This document shows, in pieces, positions 17,010 to 25,947 of a stretch of 40,947 nt of DNA (positions within the stretch are counted from its first letter, which is position 1; each line of letters starts with the position of its first letter). The stretch spans positions 1 to 40,947 of the forward strand of contig JBBQED010000024.1 in NCBI GenBank assembly GCA_038320345.1, in the 5' to 3' direction. A model generated the notes under the pieces. The model was not told the origin of the DNA. It ran no database searches and saw nothing but the letters and a program-made list of their open reading frames with translations. This stretch comes from JBBQED01 sp038320345. Its GTDB lineage: Bacteria > Bacteroidota > Bacteroidia > AKYH767-A > OLB10. The translations under genes and the position numbers were made by a program.

Positions 17010-17041
17010 TTGTGGAATTTTCCGAATAATGCGTATATTTG
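17010..17041 (+). promoter_or_regulatory. Promoter of the rimP-nusA-infB operon
   Basis: TTG (17010-17012), a 21-nt spacer, then TATATTTG (17034-17041), an exact -7 match. This is one of the two best-formed Bacteroidota-type promoters in the window. The leader to the rimP ATG would be about 48 nt and contains the hairpin at 17058-17080. Confidence 0.62.
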
Positions 17042-17057
17042 CACCGTAGATAGGCGA

Positions 17058-17080
17058 TGAGGGGACCAAGAGTCCCCTCA
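17058..17080 (+). promoter_or_regulatory. rimP leader hairpin
   Basis: TGAGGGGAC (17058-17066) and GTCCCCTCA (17072-17080) form a perfect 9-bp stem with a 5-nt CAAGA loop, all within the predicted 5' leader and ending 14 nt before the rimP ATG. No U-run follows, so it is not a standard terminator. A stem this stable just before a start codon suggests translational or NusA-linked autoregulation of the operon, or protection of the transcript end. This is inference. Confidence 0.55.
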
Positions 17081-17094
17081 TTCAGTAAATACAC

Positions 17095-17565
17095 ATGACG
17101 GACAAAGCAAAAATTAAAGAGCTGGTAGCGCAGCATCTAGCAGGAACAGACCAGTTTCTGGTGGATATTAAGCTGTCGCCCAATCGTTTATCAGTTTCTA
17201 TTGATAAGCCGGCGGGCATTACGTTAGAAGAGTGTTCTTCCTTAAGCAGATTTCTAGCAAATGAGCTTGAAGCGGATGGAATGCTTGAATCGCATGAAAT
17301 GGAAGTAGGCAGTCCGGGAATGGATAGTTCCCTGATGGTACCCCAGCAGTATTTTCGCCGGATAGGACGGGAGCTAAAGGTGGTCACTACGGAAGGGCGA
17401 GAGATTAAAGGTCTTTTGCAGCTTGCCAACGAAGAAGGAATAGAATTGCAGGAAACTGTGAGTCGCAAGGAGAATAAAAAAAAGATCGTAACTGAAGTGC
17501 TGCATAATTTACCATATAGCATGATCAAGGACGCGAAAATTGTCTTAAATTTCAAATTAAAATAG
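17095..17565 (+). CDS. rimP: Ribosome maturation factor RimP
   Basis: A 156-residue cytoplasmic protein needed for maturation of the 30S subunit. The N-terminal alpha/beta domain has FLVDIKLSPNRLSVSIDKPAGITLEEC-type sequence (residues 20-45) followed by LSRFLANELE. The central EVGSPGMDSSL (68-78) corresponds to the family's conserved EVSSPGLDRPL block. The C-terminal SH3-like domain begins near GRELKVVTTEGREIKG. The length is typical. It is the first gene of the rimP-nusA-infB operon, with 9 bp to nusA. The ATG at 17095 is the first after the leader hairpin and gives the expected N-terminus. Confidence 0.94.
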   Translation: MTDKAKIKELVAQHLAGTDQFLVDIKLSPNRLSVSIDKPAGITLEECSSLSRFLANELEADGMLESHEMEVGSPGMDSSLMVPQQYFRRIGRELKVVTTEGREIKGLLQLANEEGIELQETVSRKENKKKIVTEVLHNLPYSMIKDAKIVLNFKLK

Positions 17566-17574
17566 GTTAGTCAA

Positions 17575-18810
17575 ATGGACCATCAGGTATTGATTGAATC
17601 CTTCTCGGAGTTCAAAGAAGTTAAAAATATCGACCGGGCAACGATGATGAGTATCCTCGAAGATGTAATTCGTGGAATGCTTCGCAAGCGGTACGGTACT
17701 TCCGATAATTTTGATGTGATTATCAACATCGACAAAGGCGATCTTGAGATTTATCGTAACCGAACAATCGTTGAAGATGGAATGGTTGAAGATCCGGTAA
17801 CACAAGTCGCTTATGCGGAAGCTGTGAAAGTTGAACCTGACTTCGAAGTCGGTGAGGATCTCACTGAAACTGTTCGTCTAGGTGATTTCGGTCGTCGTGC
17901 AGTTTTGGCATTGCGTCAGAATCTCGTTTCACGCATCACAGAACTTGAGAAAGATGGTCTTTACAGAAAATATAAAGATCGTGTGGGTGAAATTCTTGCC
18001 GGTGAAGTGTATCAGATCTGGAAAAAAGAAATTCTTGTGCTGGATGATGAAGGTAACGAACTCGTCTTGCCAAAGAATGAAACGATCCCTGCTGATTTCT
18101 TCAAAAAAGGCGATGCCTGTCGTGCGGTAATCCTGCGTGTAGAAATGCTGAATAGTAGTCCTAGAATTATTCTGTCGCGTACTTCACCAGTATTCCTTGA
18201 GCGTTTATTCGAACAAGAAGTACCGGAAGTATTTGATGGATTAATTACCATCAAAAATATTGTTCGCGAACCAGGTGAACGTGCAAAAGTAGCTGTAGAA
18301 AGTTACGATGACCGTATCGATCCTGTAGGTGCTTGTGTAGGAATGAAAGGTTCCCGTATTCATGGTATCGTTCGTGAACTACGCAATGAAAATATCGACG
18401 TTATCAATTATACGAATAACCTTACCCTTTATATCACGCGTGCTTTAAGTCCTGCAAAAATCACATCGATTAAACTGGATGAAGAAACACGTCGTGCTGC
18501 AGTGTTCATGAAGCCAGATCAGGTTTCATTGGCAATTGGTAAAGGCGGACATAACATTAAACTAGCCGGACGATTAACCGGATATGAAATTGATGTATAT
18601 CGCGACAGTGAAGACGAAGAGGAAGATGTTGATCTCGAAGAATTCTCTGATGAAATTGATGAGTGGATCATCCTTGAGCTGAAAGGTATTGGATGTGATA
18701 CTGCGAAGAGCGTACTCAATTTAAATGTGGAAGAGTTAGTGAGTCGTACAGATCTTGAAGAAGAAACGATCCGTGAAGTAATCAGAATTCTTCGTACGGA
18801 ATTTGAATAA
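17575..18810 (+). CDS. nusA: Transcription termination/antitermination factor NusA
   Basis: A 411-residue RNA-polymerase-binding factor that modulates pausing, termination and antitermination. An N-terminal RNAP-binding domain (1 to about 125) starts LIESFSEFKEVKNIDRATM. An S1 domain follows (about 132-200, with GEVYQIWKKEILVLDDEGNE). The KH1 region includes DPVGACVGMKGSRIHGIVRE and the KH2 region ends in VSLAIGKGGHNIKLAGRLTG. The C-terminus is an acidic stretch (EDEEEDVDLEEFSDE) plus one short helix-hairpin-like region, so the two acidic AR repeats of E. coli NusA are absent, as is common outside Proteobacteria. It lies between rimP and infB, the conserved order. Confidence 0.95.
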   Translation: MDHQVLIESFSEFKEVKNIDRATMMSILEDVIRGMLRKRYGTSDNFDVIINIDKGDLEIYRNRTIVEDGMVEDPVTQVAYAEAVKVEPDFEVGEDLTETVRLGDFGRRAVLALRQNLVSRITELEKDGLYRKYKDRVGEILAGEVYQIWKKEILVLDDEGNELVLPKNETIPADFFKKGDACRAVILRVEMLNSSPRIILSRTSPVFLERLFEQEVPEVFDGLITIKNIVREPGERAKVAVESYDDRIDPVGACVGMKGSRIHGIVRELRNENIDVINYTNNLTLYITRALSPAKITSIKLDEETRRAAVFMKPDQVSLAIGKGGHNIKLAGRLTGYEIDVYRDSEDEEEDVDLEEFSDEIDEWIILELKGIGCDTAKSVLNLNVEELVSRTDLEEETIREVIRILRTEFE

Positions 18811-18883
18811 GTTTATTAATAAAAAGATCAGTACTACACCCTATCTCTGATCAGGATAAAAAAAAGAACCGAACCCGAAAGGA

Positions 18884-21800
18884 ATGGCCGAAGACAAAGC
18901 AATACGCCTCAGCAAGGTAGCCAAAGAGTTCAACGTTGGCTTGCAGCATGTGGTAGAATATCTTGAATCGAAAGGTGTGAAGGTTGATAGCAACCCGAAC
19001 GCTAAAATTTCGAACGAGATCTACTCGCTGTTGCAGGATAAATACCAACCAGATCGCTTGGCTAAACTCGATGCGCAAGAAGTAACACGAGAGAAGCTGA
19101 AGCGTGATACTATCGTGATTGAAGCTAAACCACATCAGGGAGAACCGAAGTCGATTGAACAAGAGCAGGACAATGATGATTCACTCAAAAAGAGTTTGGA
19201 TGAAATCAAACTGTCTGCGGTTTCCGATAAAGCAAAGCCAGCGAAAGCTAAAAAGACGGAAGAGCCTGTGCAAGCAGCCGCTCCTGAAGTTGTTGTGCCT
19301 GAAGTAAAGGTATCAGAAGTAAAAGCAGAAGCCAAACCGGAAGTACAAGCAGAGGTTACACCTGTTGAAGAAGAAAAACCGATAAAGAAAAATGCAGAGC
19401 CTGAAGTAATCAAGGCGAATGCAAGTATCGGAGAGTCGCCAAAGATTATTGGTAAGATTGATCTTTCTGCTGGTGCACCGAAGAAAAAAGGTGCTAAGAA
19501 GAAAGAAGAGGAAGAAGCTGCCGCCGCTGCTGTGAAAGAAGCAGAAGTTGCGAAAGCAAAATCTAAAGCTAAAGGCAAAGCAGATGCTGATGCTGCTTCC
19601 GCACAGATCGAAGAAGAGCATAGCAAAAAAAGAGCTGTAGCGAAGGCGAAGAAAGAAGCAGATGAAAAATCTGCAGTGAAAGAAGTACCCGTTACAAAAT
19701 CTGAAACGAAAGAAAAACCTGTTCCAGTTGCAGAGAAGAAATCATCGCCAGAAGCGACAGAACCTCCACCTTCAACGGAATCACCTGCAGCACCTGATGC
19801 TCCAGTAGGTCCAGAACATATCGGAATCCGTTTTGAAAAATTAAGCGGACCAAATATCATCGGAAAGATCGACCTTCCAGTTGATCCTCCAAAACGTAAA
19901 CCGGTTGCTTCTTCTTCTGATTTTGAAGGCGACAAACGTAAACGTAAGCGTAAAGAAAAACCTCCTGTTGCCGGACAAGGTGGCGGTGCAGGTACTGGTC
20001 AACAAAATCGCGGACCAGCAGGACCAGGTGGACAAAACCGTGGACCAGGTGGGCCAGGTGGACCCAATCGCGGACCAGGTGGACCAAACAGAGGACCGGG
20101 CGGACCAAATCGTGGACCGGGTGGTCCAAACAGAGGACCAGGTGGACCAAACAGAGGGCCTAACAGAGGAGCGCCTCCGGGTCCTAAAGTGGAGCCAACA
20201 GAAAAAGAAATTCAAGATCAAATTAAAGCAACACTTGCCCGCTTAAGTGGAACGGGTAAATCGAGAGCTTCTAAATTCCGTAAGGAAAAACGTGAGTTGC
20301 ATGCTCAACGTCAAGAAGCTATAACAGATGCACAAGCAGAAAAAGTAATTAAGGTTACTGAATTCGTTTCTGCAAATGAATTAGCAAAACTGATGAATGT
20401 TCAGGTAACGCAAGTTATCAGTACTTGTATGAGTCTTGGATTATTTGTGTCTATCAATCAACGTCTCGATGCCGAAACAATTACTGTTGTTGCAGAAGAA
20501 TTCGGATTCAAAATTGAATTCGTTTCTGTAGAAGTACAGGAAGCCATCAATGATGATCCGGATACAGATGAAGATCTAACCTCACGTGCACCAATTGTAA
20601 CTGTAATGGGTCACGTCGATCATGGTAAAACATCTTTGTTGGATTATATCCGCAAAGCAAATGTAATTGCCGGAGAAGCAGGAGGGATTACTCAACACAT
20701 CGGTGCCTATGAAGTAACACTCGATGGCGGAAAGAAAATTACTTTCTTAGATACTCCCGGTCACGAAGCCTTTACTGCGATGCGTGCACGCGGAGCAAAA
20801 GTTACTGACGTTGCTATCATCGTTGTTTCTGCTGATGATAGTGTAATGCCTCAAACAATTGAAGCAATCAATCATGCTCAAGCAGCTGGTGTTCCAATTG
20901 TTTTTGCGATAAATAAAATTGATAAACCCGGTGCTAATCCTGAAAAGATTAAAGAGCAATTAGCTACTATGAATCTTTTAGTGGAAGAGTGGGGTGGAAA
21001 AATTCAGAGTCAAGATATCTCTGCAAAACAGGGATTGAATGTAGATAAATTGTTAGAGAAGGTATTGCTGGAAGCAGAATTACTGGATCTGAAAGCAAAT
21101 TCTGAGCGTCTTGCAAAAGGAACTGTAATTGAATCTTCGTTGGATAAAGGAAGAGGTTATGTTACAACTATTCTTGTGCAAAATGGTACGTTGAAAATTG
21201 GTGATGTTGTTCTCGCAGGTTGTTACAGTGGTCGTGTGAAAGCGATGTTTAACGAGCGTGGAGGACGAGTTACTGAAGCCGGTCCCGCAACACCAGCAAT
21301 GATTTTAGGGATGAGTGGCGCACCACAAGCGGGTGACCAGTTCAATGTGATGGAAGATGAACGAGAGGCTCGTGATATCGCTAATAAACGTCTGCAGTTG
21401 CAGCGTGAACAAGGTATCCGTACCCATAAACACATTACCCTTGATGAGATCGGTCGTCGTTTGGCAATCGGTAATTTCAAAGAGCTAAATGTGATTGTGA
21501 AAGGTGACGTGGATGGTTCTGTAGAAGCACTTGCTGATTCATTATTGAAACTTTCTAATCAGGAGATTCAAGTGAATGTAATTCATAAGAGCGTAGGACA
21601 AATTTCTGAGTCGGATGTAATGCTGGCTTCCGCATCGAATGCGATTATTATTGGATTCCAAGTTCGTCCTTCAGTAAGTGCACGTAAAATTGCAGAGAAC
21701 GAACAAATTGATATTCGACTTTATTCTATCATCTACGATGCGATCAATGAAGTGAAAGCTGCGATGGAAGGAATGCTTGCTCCGGAATACGAAGAGAAGA

Positions 21801-22093
21801 TTGTATGTAATGTTGAAGTACGTGATGTGTTCAAAATTCCTAAAGTTGGAACGATCGCAGGATGTATGGTGCTCGATGGTAAAATAACACGTAATACTAA
21901 AATCCGTGTTGTTCGTGATGGTATTGTAGTTTACGCAGGTGAACTGGCATCCTTAAAACGTTTTAAAGACGATGCACGTGAAGTAATTGCTGGAATGGAA
22001 TGTGGACTGAACGTCAATAACTTTAATGATATCAGAGTGAGTGATATTATCGAAGGTTATGAAAACGTCGCTATAAAACGTACACTGGCTTAA
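18884..22093 (+). CDS. infB: Translation initiation factor IF-2
   Basis: A 1069-residue GTPase that brings fMet-tRNA to the 30S subunit and promotes subunit joining. The N-terminal IF2_N-like domain is IRLSKVAKEFNVGLQHVVEY (residues 7-26). A long low-complexity Ala/Lys/Glu/Pro region follows (about 85-370), then a Gly-Pro-Asn-Arg repeat block (20006-20170). A second IF2_N module lies near 490-540 (VTEFVSANELAKLMNV). The G domain has GHVDHGKT (576-583), DTPGHEAFTAMRARG from residue 623 and NKID at 677-680, then the beta-barrel and C-terminal tRNA-binding domains. The motif IIGKIDL occurs twice in the linker (near 19446 and 19855). Third gene of its operon, 73 bp after nusA, followed by a terminator. 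Confidence 0.96.
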   Translation: MAEDKAIRLSKVAKEFNVGLQHVVEYLESKGVKVDSNPNAKISNEIYSLLQDKYQPDRLAKLDAQEVTREKLKRDTIVIEAKPHQGEPKSIEQEQDNDDSLKKSLDEIKLSAVSDKAKPAKAKKTEEPVQAAAPEVVVPEVKVSEVKAEAKPEVQAEVTPVEEEKPIKKNAEPEVIKANASIGESPKIIGKIDLSAGAPKKKGAKKKEEEEAAAAAVKEAEVAKAKSKAKGKADADAASAQIEEEHSKKRAVAKAKKEADEKSAVKEVPVTKSETKEKPVPVAEKKSSPEATEPPPSTESPAAPDAPVGPEHIGIRFEKLSGPNIIGKIDLPVDPPKRKPVASSSDFEGDKRKRKRKEKPPVAGQGGGAGTGQQNRGPAGPGGQNRGPGGPGGPNRGPGGPNRGPGGPNRGPGGPNRGPGGPNRGPNRGAPPGPKVEPTEKEIQDQIKATLARLSGTGKSRASKFRKEKRELHAQRQEAITDAQAEKVIKVTEFVSANELAKLMNVQVTQVISTCMSLGLFVSINQRLDAETITVVAEEFGFKIEFVSVEVQEAINDDPDTDEDLTSRAPIVTVMGHVDHGKTSLLDYIRKANVIAGEAGGITQHIGAYEVTLDGGKKITFLDTPGHEAFTAMRARGAKVTDVAIIVVSADDSVMPQTIEAINHAQAAGVPIVFAINKIDKPGANPEKIKEQLATMNLLVEEWGGKIQSQDISAKQGLNVDKLLEKVLLEAELLDLKANSERLAKGTVIESSLDKGRGYVTTILVQNGTLKIGDVVLAGCYSGRVKAMFNERGGRVTEAGPATPAMILGMSGAPQAGDQFNVMEDEREARDIANKRLQLQREQGIRTHKHITLDEIGRRLAIGNFKELNVIVKGDVDGSVEALADSLLKLSNQEIQVNVIHKSVGQISESDVMLASASNAIIIGFQVRPSVSARKIAENEQIDIRLYSIIYDAINEVKAAMEGMLAPEYEEKIVCNVEVRDVFKIPKVGTIAGCMVLDGKITRNTKIRVVRDGIVVYAGELASLKRFKDDAREVIAGMECGLNVNNFNDIRVSDIIEGYENVAIKRTLA
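20006..20170 (+). repeat. In-frame 21-bp tandem repeats in infB (NRGPGGP units)
   Basis: Asn-Arg-Gly codons recur at 20066, 20087, 20108, 20129 and 20150, a strict 21-bp period encoding NRGPGGP, preceded by longer 30-bp-spaced units (20006, 20036) and followed by a shortened one (20162). Synonymous codons differ between units (AAT/AAC, CGC/CGT/AGA), so the repeat is old or selected at protein level rather than a fresh slippage. RGG/RGP-like sequence may bind rRNA. Confidence 0.8.
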
Positions 22094-22113
22094 TTATTTT
22101 AAACAGATAGTAG

Positions 22114-22147
22114 AGAGGCTGCCCTAAAGGTGGCCTCTTTGCATTTT
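22114..22147 (+). terminator. Terminator of the rimP-nusA-infB operon
   Basis: AGAGGCTGCC, loop CTAAA, GGTGGCCTCT gives a 10-bp stem with two G-U pairs (22114-22138), followed by TTTGCATTTT. It lies 20 bp after the infB stop, so it is a probable factor-independent terminator. Confidence 0.72.
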
Positions 22148-22222
22148 AATGCTCCCCATAAATTTTTTACGTTTTCAGATGCCATCAACTACTGGAATCT
22201 TTTTCTATATGCATCAGAAACG

Positions 22223-22230
22223 TATATTCG
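22223..22230 (+). promoter_or_regulatory. Possible -7 box of nupC
   Basis: TATATTCG has one mismatch to TAnnTTTG and lies 35 nt before the nupC ATG. No -33 TTG at standard spacing was found, so the assignment is tentative. Confidence 0.27.
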
Positions 22231-22265
22231 TAGCATAAATCATATTTATACTCTACACTACAGCT

Positions 22266-23528
22266 ATGGAAAGATTTACAGGCTTGCTGGGAATGGCATT
22301 CATCTTCGGAATTGCATTTCTGTTATCCAATAATCGGAAAGCTATTAATTACAGACTTGTATTAAGTGGAGTAGGGTTACAGTTTGTAATTGCAATCCTA
22401 GTTTTGAAAATCCAACCGGTCACCGAATTTTTTCAAAAACTCGGACATGGAATGGAAAAGATTGAACAATTCGCACGACAAGGAGCTTCTTTTGTGTACG
22501 GCGGAATTGCAGTAGAACAATTTGACGGAACGATAAAAAATTATTTCGCCGGTGGATTTGTTTTTGCCTTCAATGTGACCTCCACTATTATTCTCGTTTG
22601 TGTTTTAGTAGCGATCTTTTATCACTTCGGAGTTATGCAACGCATCATTTCAGTGATTGCTACTGCTATGAATTTTATTATGAAAGTAAGTGGTGCGGAA
22701 GCACTGAGTAATGTTGCTAGTGCATTCGTAGGACAAGTTGAAGCACAGGTTATGATTCGTCCTTATCTCGCCGGTATGACTAAAAGTGAATTGCTCGCAA
22801 GTATGAGTGGAAGTCTGGCATGTATTGCAGGAGGAATTTTAGTAGTCTATGTGAATATGGGAGCGCAAGCAGGATTTGATCTCGCACCTAAATTGATTGC
22901 AGCAAGTTTAATGGCTGCACCGGGAGCATTGGTCATCTCAAAAATTGTTTATCCTGAAACAGAAGAAAGCCAAACGATGGGCAAAGTGAAACTCGAAGTA
23001 AAAAGTCCCTATATAAATGTGGTGGATGCAATTTCACATGGTGCAGGTGATGGATTTAAAATTGCGATGAATGTAATTGCCATGCTTATCGGATTCATTG
23101 CGTTGATCGCATTGGTGGATTGGAGCTTGATGCGCATCGGACATATTTTTGATCCTTCATTGAATTTAAGTCTGAATTATATTTTCAGTAAATTGTTTTA
23201 TCCTATGGCATGGGCGATGGGTGTTCCTTCAGCAGATGTTGGAAATGTTGCAACACTACTCGGTCAGAAACTTACCATCAATGAGTTTGTCGCTTTTAAA
23301 AATATGGCGAGTAAGTCGGTTCCCATTGTGACAGAGAAAGGACTCCTGATTGTGTCTATTGCTATCTGCGGATTTGCAAATTTCTCCAGCGTAGGAATGC
23401 AGATCGGAGGGATTGGTGAATTGGCTCCATCACGCCGCGGCGATCTTGCCAGATTAGGTTTTAAAGCCTTGGTTTGTGGAACCCTCGCTTCTTATCTTTC
23501 TGCAACGATAGCAGGGATTCTGATGTAA
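22266..23528 (+). CDS. nupC: Concentrative nucleoside transporter (NupC/CNT family)
   Basis: A 420-residue inner-membrane transporter that imports nucleosides with a proton or sodium ion. Conserved features in order: N-terminal helix FTGLLGMAFIFGIAFLLSNN; FAFNVTSTIILVCVLVAIFYHFGVMQ; the substrate-site segment ASAFVGQVEAQVMIRPYLAG, equivalent to the family's G-Q-x-E-A pattern; MTKSELLASMSGSLACIAGG; and the second conserved site INEFVAFKNM. It ends with ANFSSVGMQIGGIGELAPSR, also a family signature. The length fits the prokaryotic CNT size of 400-425. It has its own unit after the infB terminator and is not obviously linked to the peptidase downstream (176-bp gap). Confidence 0.92.
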   Translation: MERFTGLLGMAFIFGIAFLLSNNRKAINYRLVLSGVGLQFVIAILVLKIQPVTEFFQKLGHGMEKIEQFARQGASFVYGGIAVEQFDGTIKNYFAGGFVFAFNVTSTIILVCVLVAIFYHFGVMQRIISVIATAMNFIMKVSGAEALSNVASAFVGQVEAQVMIRPYLAGMTKSELLASMSGSLACIAGGILVVYVNMGAQAGFDLAPKLIAASLMAAPGALVISKIVYPETEESQTMGKVKLEVKSPYINVVDAISHGAGDGFKIAMNVIAMLIGFIALIALVDWSLMRIGHIFDPSLNLSLNYIFSKLFYPMAWAMGVPSADVGNVATLLGQKLTINEFVAFKNMASKSVPIVTEKGLLIVSIAICGFANFSSVGMQIGGIGELAPSRRGDLARLGFKALVCGTLASYLSATIAGILM

Positions 23529-23665
23529 TTTCAACTTTTCGATGATGCTTCTAGATTTCAGGAATTCTGATTTTTATCATGGCTTTATAGCTTTTATGAC
23601 TCAAAAATTAGACGAATCACCGATTTGCCTCGACAAATGAAGTGGTGTTTAACTGTCAAAAGAGT

Positions 23666-23673
23666 TTACTTTG
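23666..23673 (+). promoter_or_regulatory. Possible -7 box of the S46 peptidase gene
   Basis: TTACTTTG differs from TAnnTTTG at the second base and lies 31 nt before the ATG. The 176-bp gap before this gene holds nothing else I can name. Confidence 0.22.
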
Positions 23674-23704
23674 TAATTCATTATAATCCATAAATCAATA
23701 GCAA

Positions 23705-25858
23705 ATGTTTAAACGAATTCTTAGTGTTCTGTTAGTCCTGAGTGTGGGCTTCCTGAACCAGTCACGTGCCGATGAAGGTATGTGGTTACCCATGTTGATT
23801 AAACGCCTTAATGAGGTGGATATGCAGAAAGAAGGATTGAAACTTACTGCAGAAGAAATATATAGCGTAAACAATTCTTCGTTGAAAGATGCAATTGTAT
23901 CATTAGGGGGATTTTGTACTGCTGAAATGGTTTCTTCAGAAGGATTAATGCTGACTAATCACCATTGTGGTTTTGATGCCGTACAAAGTCATAGCTCAGT
24001 AGAACATGATTATATCACGGATGGTTTCTGGGCTATGAGTCGTGATCAGGAACTTTCGAACGAAGGACTTTTTGTTTCATTTCTGGTTCGTATGGATGAT
24101 GTGTCAGCTAGAATGAAATCAGCACTGAGTGATACGATGAGCGAAGCAAGTCGTGGTGCTGCGATTCAGAAAGTGATTGCAAAAATTCAAGAAGAGAATA
24201 GCGAGAATGGAAGATATAAAGTAGATGTAAAAAGTTTCTTTCAAGGAAATGAGTTTTACATGTTCGTGTACGAAGTGTTTAAAGATGTTCGTTTAGTTGG
24301 AGCGCCACCAAAATCAATTGGTAATTATGGCGGAGATACTGATAACTGGATGTGGCCTCGCCACACTGGAGATTTTTCTATGTTCCGTGTGTATATGTCG
24401 CCAGATGGCAAACCTGCTGAATATTCTAAAGATAATATTCCTTACAAGCCAAAACATTTTCTACCGGTAAATTTATCAGGAACCAATAAAGACGATTACG
24501 CAATGGTGATGGGTTATCCTGGACGTACCGATCGCTACCGTTATTCAGCAGGAGTACAGATGGATATTGATCAAGGTAATCCAGCTATCGTAAAAATCCG
24601 CACCAAGCGTTTAGATCTGATTAATGCAGATATGGAAGCAAGTGATAAAGTTAGAATTATGTACGCGGCTAAAGTGGCTAACGTAAGTAATTACTGGAAA
24701 TATTTTATTGGTCAAACAAAAGGATTAAAAAGATTAGGAGTTGTAGCACAGAAGCAAGAGGAAGAATCTAAATTCAATGCATGGGTAAATGCCAAGCCTG
24801 AACTGAAAGCAAAGTATGGTAATGTTACCAGTGAGCTTACAAAAGCTTATGGTGATATGAAAGCATATAATCTCACGCGGATATATTTTTCAGAAGCCGT
24901 GATGGGTACTGAAATTCTTCCTTACGCTTATTCATATTCAGGTTTGCAAAAATTACTGTCTAATAAAGAGTCGAAGCCAGAAGAAATTAAAAAGGTGGCT
25001 GATCAATTGAAAGTTGCTGCAGGAGAATTTTACAAAGAATACAACCCTGCTACGGATCAGAAAGTTTTTGCATCATTAATAGAACTTTTTAGCAAAGATG
25101 TTCCGGAAGCACATCAGGCTCCGTATTTTATAGAGCTGAAGAAAAAATACAAAGGCGATTTCAATAAAATGGCTGCTGATGTGTTTGCGAAAAGTATGTT
25201 TACTAAAGAAGCATCCGCTATGGCATTCCTGAATGCACCAGCTTTGAAACAACTGGATAAAGATCCAGCTTATAAAATGGTGAGTGAGATCTATAATCAT
25301 TACATCACCGCTGTTCGTACTCCAATTCGTGCAATTCAACCACGACTTGATAAAAACATGCGCTTGTTTGTAGAAGGACTTAGAGAAATGAATCCTAATA
25401 AAAATTACTATCCAGATGCGAATAGTACCATGCGTGTTTCTTATGGTAAGGTTGCTGATTATTATCCAATGGATGGAGTATACTACAATTTCTACACTAC
25501 TATTGATGGTATCATGGAAAAAATGGATAATTCAAATGAAGAGTTTGTTGTTCCAGCTAAAATGGTGGAGTTGTATAAAAAGAAAGATTACGGAATGTAC
25601 GGTCAAAATGGAACATTGCGCGTGAATTTCATCACCGATAATGATATCACTGGTGGTAATTCTGGATCACCTGTGATCAATGGAAAAGGTGAATTGATCG
25701 GACTTGCATTTGATGGTAACTGGGAAGCAATGAGTGGTGATATTGCTTATGATAAAGTGAAGCGAACTATTTGTGCAGATATCCGCTACGTATTATGGGT
25801 GGTTGATAAATTTGCGGGAGCAGGTTATCTCGTTAAAGAGATGAAAGTGGTGAATTAA
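23705..25858 (+). CDS. S46-family dipeptidyl-peptidase, DPP7-like
   Basis: A 717-residue exported serine peptidase that removes dipeptides from peptide N-termini in the periplasm. The signal peptide is residues 1-22 (MFKRILSVLLVLSVGFLNQS, then RA|DEG). After cleavage DEGMWLP gives the S46 N-terminal region. Chymotrypsin-fold catalytic residues: His87 in LTNHHCG, Asp223 in RHTGDFSMFR and Ser653 in ITGGNSGSPV. The residue 18 after the catalytic Ser (Gly671, in FDG) corresponds to the position that is Gly in DPP7 and Arg in DPP11, suggesting preference for hydrophobic rather than acidic P1 residues. The length is typical for the family (about 710-720). A strong terminator follows. The role is amino-acid scavenging from peptides. 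Confidence 0.92.
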   Translation: MFKRILSVLLVLSVGFLNQSRADEGMWLPMLIKRLNEVDMQKEGLKLTAEEIYSVNNSSLKDAIVSLGGFCTAEMVSSEGLMLTNHHCGFDAVQSHSSVEHDYITDGFWAMSRDQELSNEGLFVSFLVRMDDVSARMKSALSDTMSEASRGAAIQKVIAKIQEENSENGRYKVDVKSFFQGNEFYMFVYEVFKDVRLVGAPPKSIGNYGGDTDNWMWPRHTGDFSMFRVYMSPDGKPAEYSKDNIPYKPKHFLPVNLSGTNKDDYAMVMGYPGRTDRYRYSAGVQMDIDQGNPAIVKIRTKRLDLINADMEASDKVRIMYAAKVANVSNYWKYFIGQTKGLKRLGVVAQKQEEESKFNAWVNAKPELKAKYGNVTSELTKAYGDMKAYNLTRIYFSEAVMGTEILPYAYSYSGLQKLLSNKESKPEEIKKVADQLKVAAGEFYKEYNPATDQKVFASLIELFSKDVPEAHQAPYFIELKKKYKGDFNKMAADVFAKSMFTKEASAMAFLNAPALKQLDKDPAYKMVSEIYNHYITAVRTPIRAIQPRLDKNMRLFVEGLREMNPNKNYYPDANSTMRVSYGKVADYYPMDGVYYNFYTTIDGIMEKMDNSNEEFVVPAKMVELYKKKDYGMYGQNGTLRVNFITDNDITGGNSGSPVINGKGELIGLAFDGNWEAMSGDIAYDKVKRTICADIRYVLWVVDKFAGAGYLVKEMKVVN

Positions 25859-25876
25859 TAAATCGAAATATTGAGA

Positions 25877-25906
25877 AGCCTTGGTGGAAACACCGAGGCT
25901 TTTTTT
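25877..25906 (+). terminator. Strong intrinsic terminator between convergent genes
   Basis: AGCCTTGGTG, tetraloop GAAA, CACCGAGGCT: a 10-bp stem with one G-U pair, running directly into seven T. It sits 18 bp after the S46 peptidase stop. The minus-strand photolyase ends at 25948, so the hairpin could stop both transcripts, although the reverse direction lacks a good U-tract. Confidence 0.88.
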
Positions 25907-25947
25907 ATGCCGTGATTTTCTGAAATTGGTGTTAAGTGAAAAAAAAT

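Noticed and set aside
18826..18852. GATCAG/CTGATC hairpin between nusA and infB
   Set aside because: A 6-bp stem with a 15-nt loop and no U-run is easily chance; conservation would be needed.
19135..19935. 266-codon minus-strand reading frame opposite infB
   Set aside because: It is antisense to the Ala/Lys/Glu-rich IF-2 linker, with a Ser/Phe-rich shadow composition and no domain.
22130..22333. 67-codon plus-strand frame before nupC
   Set aside because: It starts in the infB terminator and runs out of frame into nupC; no protein family features.
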